NCBI GenBank assembly: GCA_021014325.1
Contig: CM037460.1
Location: 19,429,044-19,493,043, forward strand
Origin: Plazaster borealis
Lineage: Eukaryota; Echinodermata; Asteroidea; Forcipulatida; Labidiasteridae
DNA length: 64,000 nt
Reading direction: 5' to 3'
Program-made: the position numbers and the translations under genes
Shown: positions 13,401 to 28,400 of the stretch, piece after piece
Layout: each line of letters begins with the position of its first letter
Position numbering within the stretch: position 1 is the first letter of the stretch
Notes under the pieces: model-generated
What the model saw: only the letters and a program-made list of their open reading frames with translations
The model's database searches: none
What the model was told of the DNA's origin: nothing

Positions 13401-16400
13401 CTTTATTCATTAAAATTAATTCATTGAGATGTGCATTCCTACATAACACACCCATTGCCAGAATCTCATGAATAGATAAGATATTACATGGAATTAAAAT
13501 TCATGTGCTCCACTGGTTAACTGTTTTACCCTTTTTGTCTTTTTTTGTTTTACTTTTTTATTATTATTAATTTTATTATAACTATTTTATTTTATTTTAT
13601 TATTATTATTTTTATTTTATTTTTATTTTTATTTTCGGTGGGGAGGCCTCGGGAGGTCCACATCTGGTGGCTAAATACTGTCCCACAATGCTCCAGTGAA
13701 AAGAAAATAAACAGGCTCAGTCAAAATTTAATCGAAACATTCAAATCCTTTCTCAAAATTTTCTTCAATGTAGATGACGACAGCCAAATATCCTGCACGT
13801 CACTTTCGAAGAACCTGTAGAATGACAGCTTTCCTTTCCTGTGATCAGTCCACAAGGTTACCACTTCAATTAAGGTGCGAGGTACCGGGGACTGAAGATG
13901 AGCCAAGGACGGGTCATGTGACTGAAATGTCAAGGTGTGCAGAGTGGTAGGGTCGATGAGAAATGAGGTCTGCATCTTCAAGATATGTTTTTTTCTTCTA
14001 TTGTTGCAATTTTTCGAGACGGTGCCCAAGTGTTGAATCCCGTTGCTAAGGGAGATGAGAAACTGTGTCATCTTTCAAAGAATGGTTTTATTCTCTTTGC
14101 ATATATTTGTGTTGAATTCCATTATCTACAAACATTTTATGTTATGCAAGGTCTTAAACTTTAAAAAAAATGAGATACGGGAAATTACAACAACAACAAA
14201 ACTAGAAAGTGTTGTTGTCAACATTCTTAAAGGGCCTAATAATTGTCATGGTATGTGAGAAGTATAAATACATTTTACAGTACATCCGTCACAGATCTCA
14301 TCGGTGTTTGTTTATTAAAAAAAAAAAACGTAAATCGCACATTCCGCTGTTAAAACCGCAGGATTCGCAGAAACGAAAATCTCAGGAATGTAGCCAGACT
14401 GTAAATACATTCATACATGTTTAAAGAGGAAGTTGGCTACAAGAAAAAATCTAATTAAAATTTGTTTGACGAGTAAGTGGAGAGTATATAGATGTACATA
14501 TATTCTACATGTACACAGGGTTTGTACAAGGTTTGAATTTCAAATCAAAATCTCCACCCGAACACGCACCAATAGCTCAAAACTTTCACTGGAACAAAAA
14601 TATTTTTTTTACAAGACCTAAAATACTTCTTCCTGCTTTTGTTTTTTTATAGTTGCTGAACTTCTTGGAAGATGTTTGAAATTGAAAGGATTAACAATAC
14701 ATTAGCAAATTATGTATGTGAACTAACACTAGACTGCAAGACCAAGTTCGGTTTTTGGGGACACCTACATGTACATGTACAACAGACCTACATGTAAATG
14801 CACACGACATAATTTGGGGAGGGTGCCTGCACCTAGAGGCCAAAAGGAGGTTGTTCATTGGCCAATCCTGTGTGCCGTGCGTACAAATCTGTGCGTCTCA
14901 TTGTTTCATCATCAGTTTACCTCTAAGATGGCGGCTTGCTGGCCGTCAATGCATGTGAAGGTCTATTACAGTGACCATGGGCCCAGTTTCACAGAGCTGC
15001 TTTTATAAGCACAAACATAAGCTAAGTAAAACTAAATTATGCTAACCAGAATAAGGTTACCGGCCAAAATATCATGTCACACCTACAATTTGTGACTGGT
15101 ATTCTGCTCATTATTGCTAAGCAGGGATTTTTTAAGCAGTATTTTCTGCTTAAGCAGCTCTATGAAGTTGGGACAAATTGGTTTTTCGAGTCTTGGTGTG
15201 CACAGTGCTTGGTGCTGGCTACCGTTTGGTACATGTAGTACACGGTAGGCCTACATTATGAGACAGTTATCAGCGAACATTTTTGAACAACTTTATTTGA
15301 ATAAAATTAACAACCCTTGAAGAGATGGTTTCAGTTCAGATTGCAATCAATCATATTTACCAGGAGACAATCAACTAGACAACTGGAATGTTATCTAACA
15401 ATACAAATGAAAAAACAGACGGTTTCAAAAGAGAAACAAAAAAGCACAAATGTGACAAATTGTTCACCTTTCGAGAGACTCTTTAAGAGATTTGGAATTG
15501 AACACCCACACAATAAATCTCCACATATTTGTTAACCTTGAAGAGTGTTTGGTTGAGACCAAAAATAAAATAACAACTCAACCAAAATTATGCAGTTGGG
15601 AGTATCCGCATGTTTGCATTTTATACAATTAATGTCAATTTATGTATGACGACGTTCAATTATGTAATAATTTCATATTACAATTATTGGACATCATTGG
15701 AAAGGCTTTTTTTCTACTGGATTCAGAAGTCTGAAGATGTTAGACTTAAAGAAAATTCAATTTAATATTTTAATAAACAGGTACATATATTTTTTGCAAT
15801 TGTAATATTGATGCAATTCAGCTTCATAGTTGCCTAGAACAATACGGATCGACAAACCGCTCAATAATAAAACACATTCCGTCTGTACTCTCATTTTCTT
15901 TGAGCAGGTTAAATTTGTACGCTCAAACACCGCCTTTAAAACCTTTTCACTGGTAACCGCAACATCTGGCACCACGCAACTCCTGAAACCCAAACTACAA
16001 TCACTCTTCTGTCCAATTAAGATTTTAACTTCAAGCAATACAAAAAAATATATATAAAAAAATCCTGATTATGTCATGGACCAGTCATTCCAGAAAAAAC
16101 CACAAGACGCAGACCCGCCCAGATGCTACCGCAAACCACAAAATTCCTCTCTGCAAACGTCACCTTGGTGTCCATGGCTCAACGCTTGGTGTATTGTCCG
16201 AGAGTGTTTAAAAGCCTAAGAGTTATGATTCATCTTTCATTGTTAATTACATTTGTACATTAAGCTATTGGGGGAGGTGGGGGGGGGGTAGTCAATGACA
16301 CAGTGATACCACGCTGCCAATCCTACCATCGCTATCTGAGTTTATGGTATTTTATCTTTATTAGGGTCTAACCTGAAAGGTGTGTCATCATTTTTCTCAA

Positions 16401-19400
16401 ACCCGACCTCAATGACCTCCTTTGTCCCGATTTTGGTGCCCCTTCAAAAAAACACCATACGTCACTTAATCTTGTACACAGTTCGACCGATACAAGGTAT
16501 TTCCCATAAATCTACTCAAAAAAAAGAAAACTACAAAAATGCAATTAACAGCACATTGTTCATGTAAAGGAATGGATAAAGAGGAAATAAAAGAGGCATA
16601 TTTGGAGATTAGAAACAACCAGCAGCCAGATCATTTACATGCACGTATTTGTATAACACACAGATCCTTGTCATTTGATTGGTGAACACACATCACATGT
16701 CATCCTTTTATTTAGCCATTAAGAGTCCTACATGTGTATGAATGACTACAGGATGCTTTAGACTCTTTTCCAAAATAATCATTCCCCTGCCATTTGTTCA
16801 AACGAGGCAAGGTCGTGTCACGGCGGACAAGGTCGGTGTCTTCTTGTAGTCGTCCACGTTGTTTAGTAGTGGTTTTTAGAATTTTCAGATTGTGGGGTGG
16901 TCGAGTTTCAAAATGAAAAGGATCTACATGTACTTGTGAATAGTTACACAAAACAAATACTGAATGTATTTTGTTTACAGAGCATTGTCACAGAATATAA
17001 TCACTTGGTGAGTGCTGGCTTTCCCATTTCACAGAATGAATGGAAACAAAATTTTCCAAAAAGGTCCAGTTCAATATTTAGTTTGTTTAAATCTTTAATG
17101 GATTACAGTCTTTGGTGGGGATCATTGTTATGCTGATTTATAGGGAAAATTATATGGAAAGATAATTTAAAAGTCACATGCGAGAGTTTCAGTTGAATAC
17201 AGTGTCTACTAAGGTGCGGCGGGTACCAACTGCATTTCTGGCCGCAGCATTCGCGAACAGATACCAGCCCTCAGAATTCTGAGAAATGACTCATGCATGA
17301 TTAGTTTCTCAGATTCAAATGTTTTGGGGTGAAAAGTTATAAATCATGGAAACCCTATACTACTTCAAAGGGAATCCTTTCTCAAAAATACTATCAACAG
17401 CTGCAGTGCTTCTCACCAAGTAATTTGACATGGTCGTTAATTTTTGGAGTAGTTACCAATCTATGACCCAACCTTTAAGGTTGATTAAAAAAAAAACAAT
17501 GCTTTTTGGTGGTCAACATTTTTAATGGTTCCTTTTCAGATTGGAAACACATACAAAGTTCAGTTTGATCAGGCCTGTGAGTGGACCCTTAAAAAAAGAG
17601 CTGAAACACTACATGATGTAAGAATGATCGTGGAATGTCAAGTGAGCGCGCGTCACGTATTTACGCCGGTCGAATTGGGGCACCCCATTGATCCAGTAAC
17701 TAGGCTTATTTCACATTATTGTAGTTGTACAATATTGTTGCCAAGCAGAAGAAAAAAGAAAAAAAAACGGGGGAAGGAAAATAAAAAGTCGGCAAAAAAA
17801 GGAAAAAGCGGATATCCGCTTTAAAGCGGAGAATTCACAAGCCTGTTTGATACTGATTTGGCCATTTGTATGGGCCACACTTAAAGCATCAAAGGCAACT
17901 AAAAAAAAAAACTCCTCGCCTAAATTGAAAAATCTGATCCCATCTGGGTCAAGTACAAGTACAAAGAATAAATCATCACTTCAAGATGAACCTCCATGTC
18001 ACAATGGGACTCAATATGACTCAGTGAAAACCTCAACAAACTGCAAAGATCTTGATGAGTCAACTCTACTCTCAATGCCATGCCTCCCGTTGCCACGCCC
18101 CCCCCCCCATCAAAAAACGACGACAACGTGTGACCATTGAGCAATTTCAAGTTTGTTAGGGACAGTGACGATAAGACGGGATGCTGATGGAATGGTCATA
18201 TCAGAAATCGAAGAGGGCAAGAGTTTGAAATCAATGTTTTAAATTGGTCAAGGCCATCCTGGTATGTACAGGAGCTTGTCCAGTGACCATGGTGACACTC
18301 ACTACAATGTACATTTCAAACATGGGACCCGAGTTAAAATTTACACACAAATTCCAAAACGATGCATGATGTGTATGCCTGCTTTACATGAACACCCAGA
18401 GCTGCCATGGCTGCTAACATTTGCATCTTGCAATCAGGGAGATTCTGCACAACAATCCAGCGTTCTCCCTTAACAGTGGTCCGCTGGCCAAATGCTAGCT
18501 AAAACACATGAGGACCAGTCAGAATTCACTCCAAGTAGTCCGGCTGACTACAAGTACATGTAGCTCAGTGTTGAAAAGCATCCCTTTTTCGTTTGAAATA
18601 TTGACTAGTGAAAAAGCTGACGGACTAGTGAAATGACAAGCTAACTGGTCCTGCTGGCCAGTCACTGAACAAGCTAAGGGCAAACTCTGCAATCAGGGAG
18701 ATACAATGTACTTACATGTAGAATTACATTCAACGTAATAGGGAAAGTTTCCACAATCAGGGAGATTGTCAAATTTGTTCATCAGCACATGGAAAGATTG
18801 AGTTTTTTTTCAGGGAAACTTTCTGCAGAATCAGGGAGAGTTGGCAGCTCTGGTACACCACAAACACTTTGTCAGTATTGTCAAGCTGTATTGGGGGTTT
18901 AAAAATATCTCCTCCATGTAAAGGAAATGCATACATGTCCAAATGTAGTGTAATACACATTACAATGTAATGGGCTGAAGCCCTTATATGTGCATTGTAA
19001 TGTATTTGCAAGTATGAAGCGAATTGTGCACAGTCAAGGAAATTATTGTCTTAAAATAATACAACTACCCTCATTGCATTTTAATATCCAGTTACATTTT
19101 CACAGAACTTGCGAAAAAACACTTCAGCCGCCTTTTTTTTTTAAGTACATGTATTTGCCCTTTCACAAGGTAACTTATTTTATTAATTTATGAGAAAAAA
19201 GCAATAAAAAATAGGAGTTAACGAAAATTCATCATTCATGCACATTGACAGATACATAAACTAAATTGCCGATCACCGATCACTACATGGACTGACATGA
19301 ATGTTGCCATCTGTACTGCCATTATCCAACATCGCACCAAACTGCCACCCACACACACACACACACAGTATGTACCAGCATACACATGCCGCGTTGTGTG

Positions 19401-22400
19401 CGTATGGTATTCCTGCTTGTTAAAAAATAAAAACTCAATTTCTCTCTCTCTCTCTCTAAAGCAGTCAGACTCTGTGACGTAGCGTCCGATCATGACGTCA
19501 CGTTCATCTGAAACGGGCACGGTAAACAAGGACATTGAACTCTGACTGAACCTCCTGATGCAGCGTCGAGACAACGGAGTAGCTTTACCCTTGGAGAAGT
19601 GATGTGTAACAGCGTTGGCGTTGCGTAACTGAAAAATCCATGCAAATAAAACCTCAATTTCTTTATTTGGCTGTTCTGTCTACACCATCTCTTCTCGATG
19701 ATTCATGTAATTTCCCAACCACAGAGCGACTGTGTCATCGAATTACGGCGACGGACTGAATTGTCGCTGCCTATTTGGAAGCAAATAATTGCTACAAATA
19801 CTATTCAATATTCATGCTGAGTGTGAAACGTATTTTTTATGAATAATGATTTATATGCACGTTATTTGCAAGTGAAATATAAACTATTCAATTATTGATA
19901 AATTCATGCAGTTGGGTGCTGTGTGTCATGTAAATTTATCAAAAGTGAAAACAGTCAATCGTGTTATCTGTCTGGCCCTAAAAATTGAGCTAAGCGTCTG
20001 GAATTTCATTTATGAGGGACAAAGTCCATGGGAAGGGTGCTTAAATTTGAAAATCGACCAGCAAAAGGGGAACATTTTCAAGGGACGCTAAGGACAAGAC
20101 CATGGCAACAGAGACAATGAAATGTCGGTCCTTCAGTAGTAAAACAATCTGACATTAAAAGTTGGATTATTTCAGACATTTTTATATGAATTGAGACGAT
20201 TTTGTACGTACGAGTACTTTAAATTAGTCTTGATTCAAGGGTTTGTCCAATCAAGGGAACTTCTTGTGGCCTTTTGCTGATGATAGAAACCTTTACACAG
20301 GACGCACAATAATAATAAAACAAATTCACAATATTATCTCCATCTTGTTCAAGGGGCAGATTAATTTATTTATTTTTTGAACACTCGTTGCTGAGTCTTC
20401 GACTCGGTGCTTGAACTTTACGCACACGTCAAGGTGTGTGAAATGTTCAAGCGCCGTGTCACAGATGGCATCGAGTGTTCAAAATGAACAAATCTGCCCC
20501 TTGAACAAGATGGCGCATACTACTCTAACAATGTTCATTTTAAAACATCAAATTAAAGTACATTTAGATCACGTAAAATGCCAACAATGTCAAATGTCAA
20601 AGGTGTGTCAACTGTAACCAAAAATTTAAAATAGGTTTTAATGATCAAATCAATTGTGAATTGGTTAAAAGTATTTTTATTCTATTTTATTGGCCAAAAT
20701 AGATCTACGTTGTGTAGTTACATGAATATCAACATTTTAAAATAACACATGTAAGACATAGAAAAATAAACAAACAAACAAACAATCAAACAGACAATGG
20801 ACAACAAAACCTAAGAGACTGACATGTCTCATCACCAAGGGATTGAAATTTACACTGGACCGCAGGCCCGAGGCCTGTGATTTTAGCGTCGGCCAGTAAA
20901 CTCACCACTAGACAAACCTGGTGGTCATGTGTTTTTCAATTGAATAATGATACCTCCCTGTGTATCCTTGTGGGGAACCAAAAAAAACAGGTTCAAATGT
21001 TGACTATGAATCTGATATAAACACCGCTCAATTCTATTGAGTATCAAATTATAATCTCGACAAATGAGATAGTTCATAGGCTCAAACTTTAGGGAAAAAT
21101 CCAACAAGACTGCAGGGCTTGTACAGTACATGTAGCTCAAAGAAAAAAGAAAAAACCTACACAGTTTAACATCTGAACTGTTTTAATTCAAACGAGCACC
21201 AAGAAAAGATTTATCTCATTTGTATTATGGGTAAGAATTCTTCATTATTCGACAGAACTGAAAGATATTTATCAGACCAAAAGTCAACATTTGAACAAAA
21301 ACACAAAACACAAAACCGCCGGACTTTTCCAGTCATGAGTTTACTGGCCCGATGCTATAATCACTGGCCTCGGACCTGCGGTCATGGCAGTCCAGTGTAA
21401 ATTTCAAGCCCTGGATCTTCTGGTTCTATTGGTGCTAGCTCAACTCATTTTGACTCTGGTCTTGTAAAAAAAATTCTGGTCCAGTAAAAACTTGAAGCGA
21501 CGAGCCCTGCGGTCTTGTCAGTTTCGTACCCGAATTTGAGCCCTGAATAAAGATACATTGTACATGTACATGTACATGGTGTACATATCCACATGGTGTA
21601 CATTCACACAGGGCTCGAATTTGGGCCGAAATCCACAAGACCACAGGGCTTGTTGCTCAAAATGTTTACTGCACCAGAAATGCTTTTACAAGACCAGTTA
21701 ATCAAAATGAGAAAAAACTTCCTCACACACCTTAAATGATGCATTTCACTGTTTTTATTAAAACAAGCAGTAAGGCATGTAAGAGAAGATTTATCTCATT
21801 TGTCTTTATTAGGTATACTTCATTACTCAATAGAGTTGAAAGGTATTTTATCAGACTCAAAGTCAACATTTGAACATAATTTGTGAGGATTATTCACAAT
21901 TGAAAAACACAGGACTGCCGGACTTGTCCGGTCTTGCGTTTTCTGGCCCGACACTAAACCTACTGGCCTCAGTCCTGTGGTCCAGTGTAAAATTCAAGCC
22001 ATGTACAGTGCTGCACAGAACGGGCACGAAGTAAGGTTTTAAAAGTTTTGACGTTCACATTTCTTTCATTTTTAATATGAGAAACCATCAGCAGGCTTTT
22101 TAGAAAGTGCGTTGGATTTGTTAACTGACTAACGGTGAGATATGTAATGTGACAAGCGTGACTGGATCTCTGGTCTCTGGATACTGTTGAGTCATTCTCC
22201 TTGCATTACATCATCGCCAACTTTCCTTGAACCACAAAATACATGAATGGCACGTGTCAAAGAAAAGACCAGCAGCTTCAGATTAACTGCAGTGTTGGTA
22301 ATCATCGGGAAATGAGAGCTCACTGATTATACATGTAACTACATGTAGAAATTATGACAAATTGCCAAAATAAAAAACTGTCCATTTGAAATAGTGCCAA

Positions 22401-25400
22401 AGTCAAGCGAATATGGAGATCAGGTTAAGGCTGTGTCGGTTACACGGTTAACCAACCGATCATACAGTTACACGTTTACATTTTTACGGTTCGGATAAAC
22501 ATTTTTAAAAAACTTGAAAGTGCCACAAAACACTGAACACGCAACCATCACGATCAGGTTGGCTCAGTGATTTTTTTCCTTGCCTTTCACCTCTGTGGAC
22601 ACCGGTTTCGAATCCCACCACAGACTGGAGCTCAGATGTGGATTGGGTTTTCAGTCCCTACCTGATTGGGTTTTCAGTCCCTACCTGATTGGGTTTTCAG
22701 TTCCTATCTGATAAAAGGTGGGTTTCCCCTATTTGGGTTTTCCTCCTACATCTAAAACTGAGCATTTCTTTGCATTTCCTATCCATCCATCCATTGGAAC
22801 TTATTTGTGCTTGGATGTTCAATAAATAAACAAATAAAGATATAAAGAAAAAAAACAAACAACATTTTGGAGGAACCCCTGACCCCTCCACCACCAAAAA
22901 GGAAAAAAAAACAGTTGGATTTCTTTGATTACCGCTATTGAAGTAAACATGTACATAATTATTGTACACGATCCCTGACAAGATATGAAACTGTTTTTCA
23001 TTGTTTCCACTAAAACCTGGCCTCTGAATTTGATCAATTTTCATTGGTTGGTTGTCTGTTTATTGAAAAAAAAAACAAGACGGGAATGAAATTACTCTTT
23101 CAAAAACAACTGACGCACTGTTGGTTGGTGTTCCAAGAATAAAAACAGATAAAAAAAAGATAAAAAAACATGAACACAACAGAAGATGTGTGCCTTTGTT
23201 GAGTGGTTTACGCACAAAAACGTAATATTTATTTGTTTACCGAAGACAGGGAGAGAGGCAAGTTTGTACTAATGGCGTCTGTGTGCAACCACAACGTGTG
23301 AATTGCATGTAAATGAATGATTACGGGGTCAAGTTGTTGCCGAGCTGTTTAATACAGGCTTGATAAATGATTAACATTTGTAACTATCGGTGCATACCTC
23401 CGTCAGAAAATGTTTTTGCAAATGAATTGTACACATTGTCAAGCCAAGCCAGTGACGCGCAATGAACCCGTGAAATTAAAATCAAAGTTTTATACATTAA
23501 TTAGTACGCCTAAGGACACCTGTTATTATGAAAAATACTGATTTTAAAAATAAAACGGTGGGTTCCTATACTTGTCTTGTGAAATCAAACTTGCTGTTTT
23601 TTTTTGCATCATTCAACTTTACATGTTAGAGCAATTCTTTTCAATATTCGTATTACAAACTGTGCTGTGCACATATTGCACGACCACCTAAAAAGAAAAA
23701 CACGTTCAGTACAACTAACTTAAGTACAACAGTTAATTAATTTGTGGATGTACATTTCAGCATATCTGAAAATAAAGGTATTCAATCTGTTTTCAGTTTA
23801 TTATTAAAATCTGTGGGGTCGATTTGAGGGTTACACGTAACTGCACTTTAGCCAGCTTTACTGTGGAATCACATCAACACGAGCCTGTAGGGGGTGAACA
23901 GCAAAACGGTTTCTTGGAAACGATGTGATGTGTCACACTGGAGAAATCATGAATTATGCATGATATTATTAGCCTCATGAATTATGCATGAGGTTGTGCC
24001 CTCCAGACAAACTCTTGATTGTGATGGGTCATGTGATTCTAATCGCGGACACACTTTCTTTTTTATTACATGTGTTTTTTGTATTGTACATTGATAAGTG
24101 TAAACAGAAGGTGATGATTACATTTATTTTATTTTTTTATATGAGTTGGTTCAAATAAAAGAAGTCACAAGTGTGTGTCAGTCGGACTGTGCATTAATGT
24201 TGCGTACATGTACATCACACATGTATGTGAGTATGTGTGCATAATAAGCACCACCCAAACCAATCATGTTCGGCAACGCAAAAATATCTTCACATTATTC
24301 ACAGGACACCCTAATTGGAATGTACAATGTAAATTACGCAGATTTGACATGGGGGATTTCATTGCAGTTATTCAGACAATAAACAAAAGCTATGAAACCA
24401 AAGTGTTAAAGGCACTGTACAACGTTTGGTAATTACTCAACATATCAGCATAAAAACTTACTTGGTAACAAGCAACAGAGAGCTGTTGATAGTATAAAAC
24501 ATTGTGAGAAACAACTCCCTCTGAAGTAACGTACTTTTTGAGAAAGAGGTAATTTCTCACTAAAATAATAAAAGACTTCTTGCAAGAAGCCTTTATTCCT
24601 ATCTGAAAGCACACAAATTTGTACAACAAGGGTGTTTTTTCTTTCATCATTTTCTTGCAACTTCAATGACCAATTGAGCCCAAACTTTCACAGGCTTGTT
24701 ATTTTATGCATATGTTGGGATACACCAAGTGAGAATACTGGTCTTTGACAATTTCCAAACGTGTTCAGTGCCTTTAAGTTGTGTTTTTATGGCACAATGA
24801 GCTGGAATCTATGCAAACAAGTAATTTTCTTTTTTTTTAAACCTGGTGACAGCCAGAATACCCTGTCAAGACCAAATTGAATGTAATGTGGGTGGCTGGT
24901 CCGTTGCTATTTTATTTTTACTTAGCGGATTGTAAACTTGCTCATCAATACATTTATTTTTCCCCCTCGGCATAATGCCAAAGACAATTTTCCAATTCGA
25001 GATTCAGTATTATTTCTTGATTACTAAATTTGGGGTTGTGACTTCCAGTTTCCTAAATATAATAATTAAAACAGAGAATTTTCTTTCAATTATTTAACTT
25101 GTGCACACATTTAAATATTTTTGTTAAGGATTTTTGAATGGAGAAAAAAAAAGGGCTTTTTAAAGCCCAACTACATGAGTGCCATAAGCTTTTTTCACAC
25201 GAAGGTAAAATAGCCAATGTCCCTTGCAACAAAATTTAGCAATGTTTGAGAAGGTTTCACTGGATGCCGTGGACAGTTCAAACAGTGCTGCCCTTTCACA
25301 TTGAAGTGCAATTGGTAAAATTTCACAACCTTGCTAAAATTACGCAAGGGACCCCAGCTAACTTATTGTCGTGTGAAAAGGGCTATAGTGTGCCATGACG

Positions 25401-28400
25401 ATATAAAGTGTTCACAGTGCACTTGGTCAATGAGGATCTCTCATGTAAATATCATCAGTAATTCTTAGTATTAGGAACGGCCAGGTATACATGTAATGAG
25501 AATGACTTGACGAAGCCCCACACTAACGAGTGAAGACATGAAGACAATGACCTTCCTCAGATAAGTCAACCCCCCCTCCCCACCCCACCCCCTCAAGAGA
25601 TGCAATTATGTGTACATTGACCTTACACTTGGCTGCATTTAGCTTATCATCCGTACGGAAAAGGATCAAATAATATAAGCACGCTCGCAGTTCTACGAAA
25701 CTGTACTGAAGTGTGCGAGGTTAATGAGGAATATACTACTATCCCGAGAGGGGGTGATGAAAGGGCTCGGCAAGGTCACGGAGGGGCAGTAGGGGTGAAA
25801 CAGTCAGTGGGGGCAAAGAAGGGGGAGTTTACATCGGGAAAAAATTTCAACAAATATTTAATGATTCGATGTACATTGTACATTGTACATGTTTGCACAT
25901 GTTTTGGCTTAAAAGCATCTGCCATTAATTAATTGTCATAAGTTGTCATACAAATGTATACAAAATTTAATATGTAACTAATTAAGATAATTGGTTTCTT
26001 TCAAGGAGAAGAAATTTGTAATCTTTGTACAATATAAAAGAAGATTTTTTTTTTAAATACAGGCCCCCTCTATAATAAAAATATAAATTTTCACAAATAA
26101 CTTTGCATGAAATGCTGTACTTTTTAAGAAATGAGTTACAAAAACAAAGTTTTGATCCCGCGAGTCAAAAATCTGATGTTTGAAATAAGTGAAAACATCC
26201 ACTCCAAAGAGTATTTTTTTCACTTCTTCCTTGTGACTCTGATGTCCCGATTGAGCTTTCAAACTTTCACAGGTTTGTTATTTCATGTACATGTATGTTG
26301 GGTCACACAAAGTGCAGACTGATCTTTTTTACAATTTTATTTAATTGTTACATTAAAACTTAAAAGTTAAAAGGTATCGTACTCGTTTGGTAATTACTCA
26401 AAACAAATACTAGCATAAAAACTTACTTGGTAACAAGCAACGGAGAGCTGTTGATAGTATAAAACATTGTAGGAAACGACTCCCTCTGAAGTAACGTAGT
26501 TTTTGAGAAAGAGGTAATTTCTCACTAAAATAATAAAAACTTCTTGCAAGAACTTTTTATTCCTATCTGAAAGCACACAAATTTGTACAGCAAGGGTGTT
26601 TTTTCTTTCATCTTGCAACTTCGATGACCAATTGAGCCCAAATTTTCACAGGCTTGTTATTTTATGCATATGTTGGGATACACCAAGTGAGAACACTGAT
26701 CTTTGCCAATTTCCAACTGTGTTCAGTGCCTTTAACTCTAATTGTTATTATATATTTTTGTACAAGTGACCGAAAAAGATATATGAAACTACACAATTCC
26801 ACCCATATTTTCTTCTTCTTCAAAGACAAAAGAGAACTTGGAGCACTTTTCACAAGGAGGCCATTCAGAATAATAAATGTCAAAAATGTTGACCTTTTTT
26901 TCTAAATTATGGGTGGTCGGGTTAAAAGAAATAATCAGCTTTTAATTAAAACAATAGACACAAAATTAAATGTTTTGTGTGTTTGGCAATTTCTTCTTTC
27001 GTTTCAACTACAATGTTGCATGCTGGAAGCCACGAAAAAACATTGAAAACTTCTGAGCTGGGAGACCATTGATCTAGATTTCCCTGGGTTTTTTTAAATT
27101 CAGTTCTTCAGTGTACTATTGAATAATCAGTCAATATTTTGAAAAAAAAATAAGATTTGGCGGTAGATGAGTGGGTCAAAAAGAAATGAAAGAAATTAAC
27201 ATTGATCATTCTAAATGGCCCCTTAAATAATCCTTCAGGAATTTAAAGAAAATGATAAAAAAATTAAAAACACATCCCTGGGTAATAATGCAAATATCGG
27301 CAGATGTTTTCTTTGAAAGTGTACCGTTGAGTCTTTTATCATATTTACAGAGTTGCCATAAAGTGCCTTTCGTTATCGTTGCATTAACTTTGGGCTCCTT
27401 CACATTTTGGACAATTATTAACTCGGCCATTTGACAGTCTAGACAAGTCGTGTCTCTTCAGTGGACTTATTTGAACACATACCGTACTGTATTGTACACT
27501 TACATACATGTACGTACGTAGACAGGCAGGGACGTACAGTGTACGTACTTAACAGGGACGTACGTACACAGGCAGGGACGTGTACTCTAATAGGCTATGT
27601 TAGCACCCTGGTTGCTTTAATGTATCCTGATTGTATACGTTTGGTAATTGGAACCCACGGTTTGTTTCAATCCTATATAGTTGTAGATATATACCATAAA
27701 ACCAACCTGTGAAAATTTCATTTCAAAAGGTGATAGCGTTTTTGATATATTGCCGAAAATCTGGAGCAGTTATATCCACGCAGGAAGAATAATCTGCAAT
27801 TGGAATACACAATCTGAGAAAAACTGTCAGTAACGCTTCTTAGATTCAACATTTTCGGGATAAAAAGTGATATCTTTTTCCATAACCGCAGTACTTCGAA
27901 GTGAAACGTTTCTCAAAATGCATTATACTATCCAAAGCTGCTGTACTTACCAAGTAAGTTCGTATTGCCATTAATTTTCAGAGTCATTACCAAAAGTATA
28001 CAGACCCTTTAAACCTTTTGGTGACACCTATTTCTGTATAGTCATCACAGACATCGCTAATATTGTTGATTTTGTTTTGTATTTAGAAATTGGGATGTTA
28101 TGTTAACATAGGAAACATTGGAAAAAAATTAATTTCCAGACACGACCTTACCTCTTTGGGTAAATGGAAGTAGGTCAAATCTTGCGGCCGCTATTGGCAT
28201 TTTGGTACTGGCCGCTTGAGGTGAGCCTGCAACAGGTATGGTCTCTACAGGGTTAAAGCATGTTAAAAATTGCAGGCCTAAAATTTCACTGCGGACACCA
28301 CGGCCATGGATGACATCGCCCATCTGACTGGCCTTGGTGCCCCAAGAAAATTTGCCACTTTTTGCGGCCAAAAGTGCCTTACCCTTGATGTCCGATGGCC

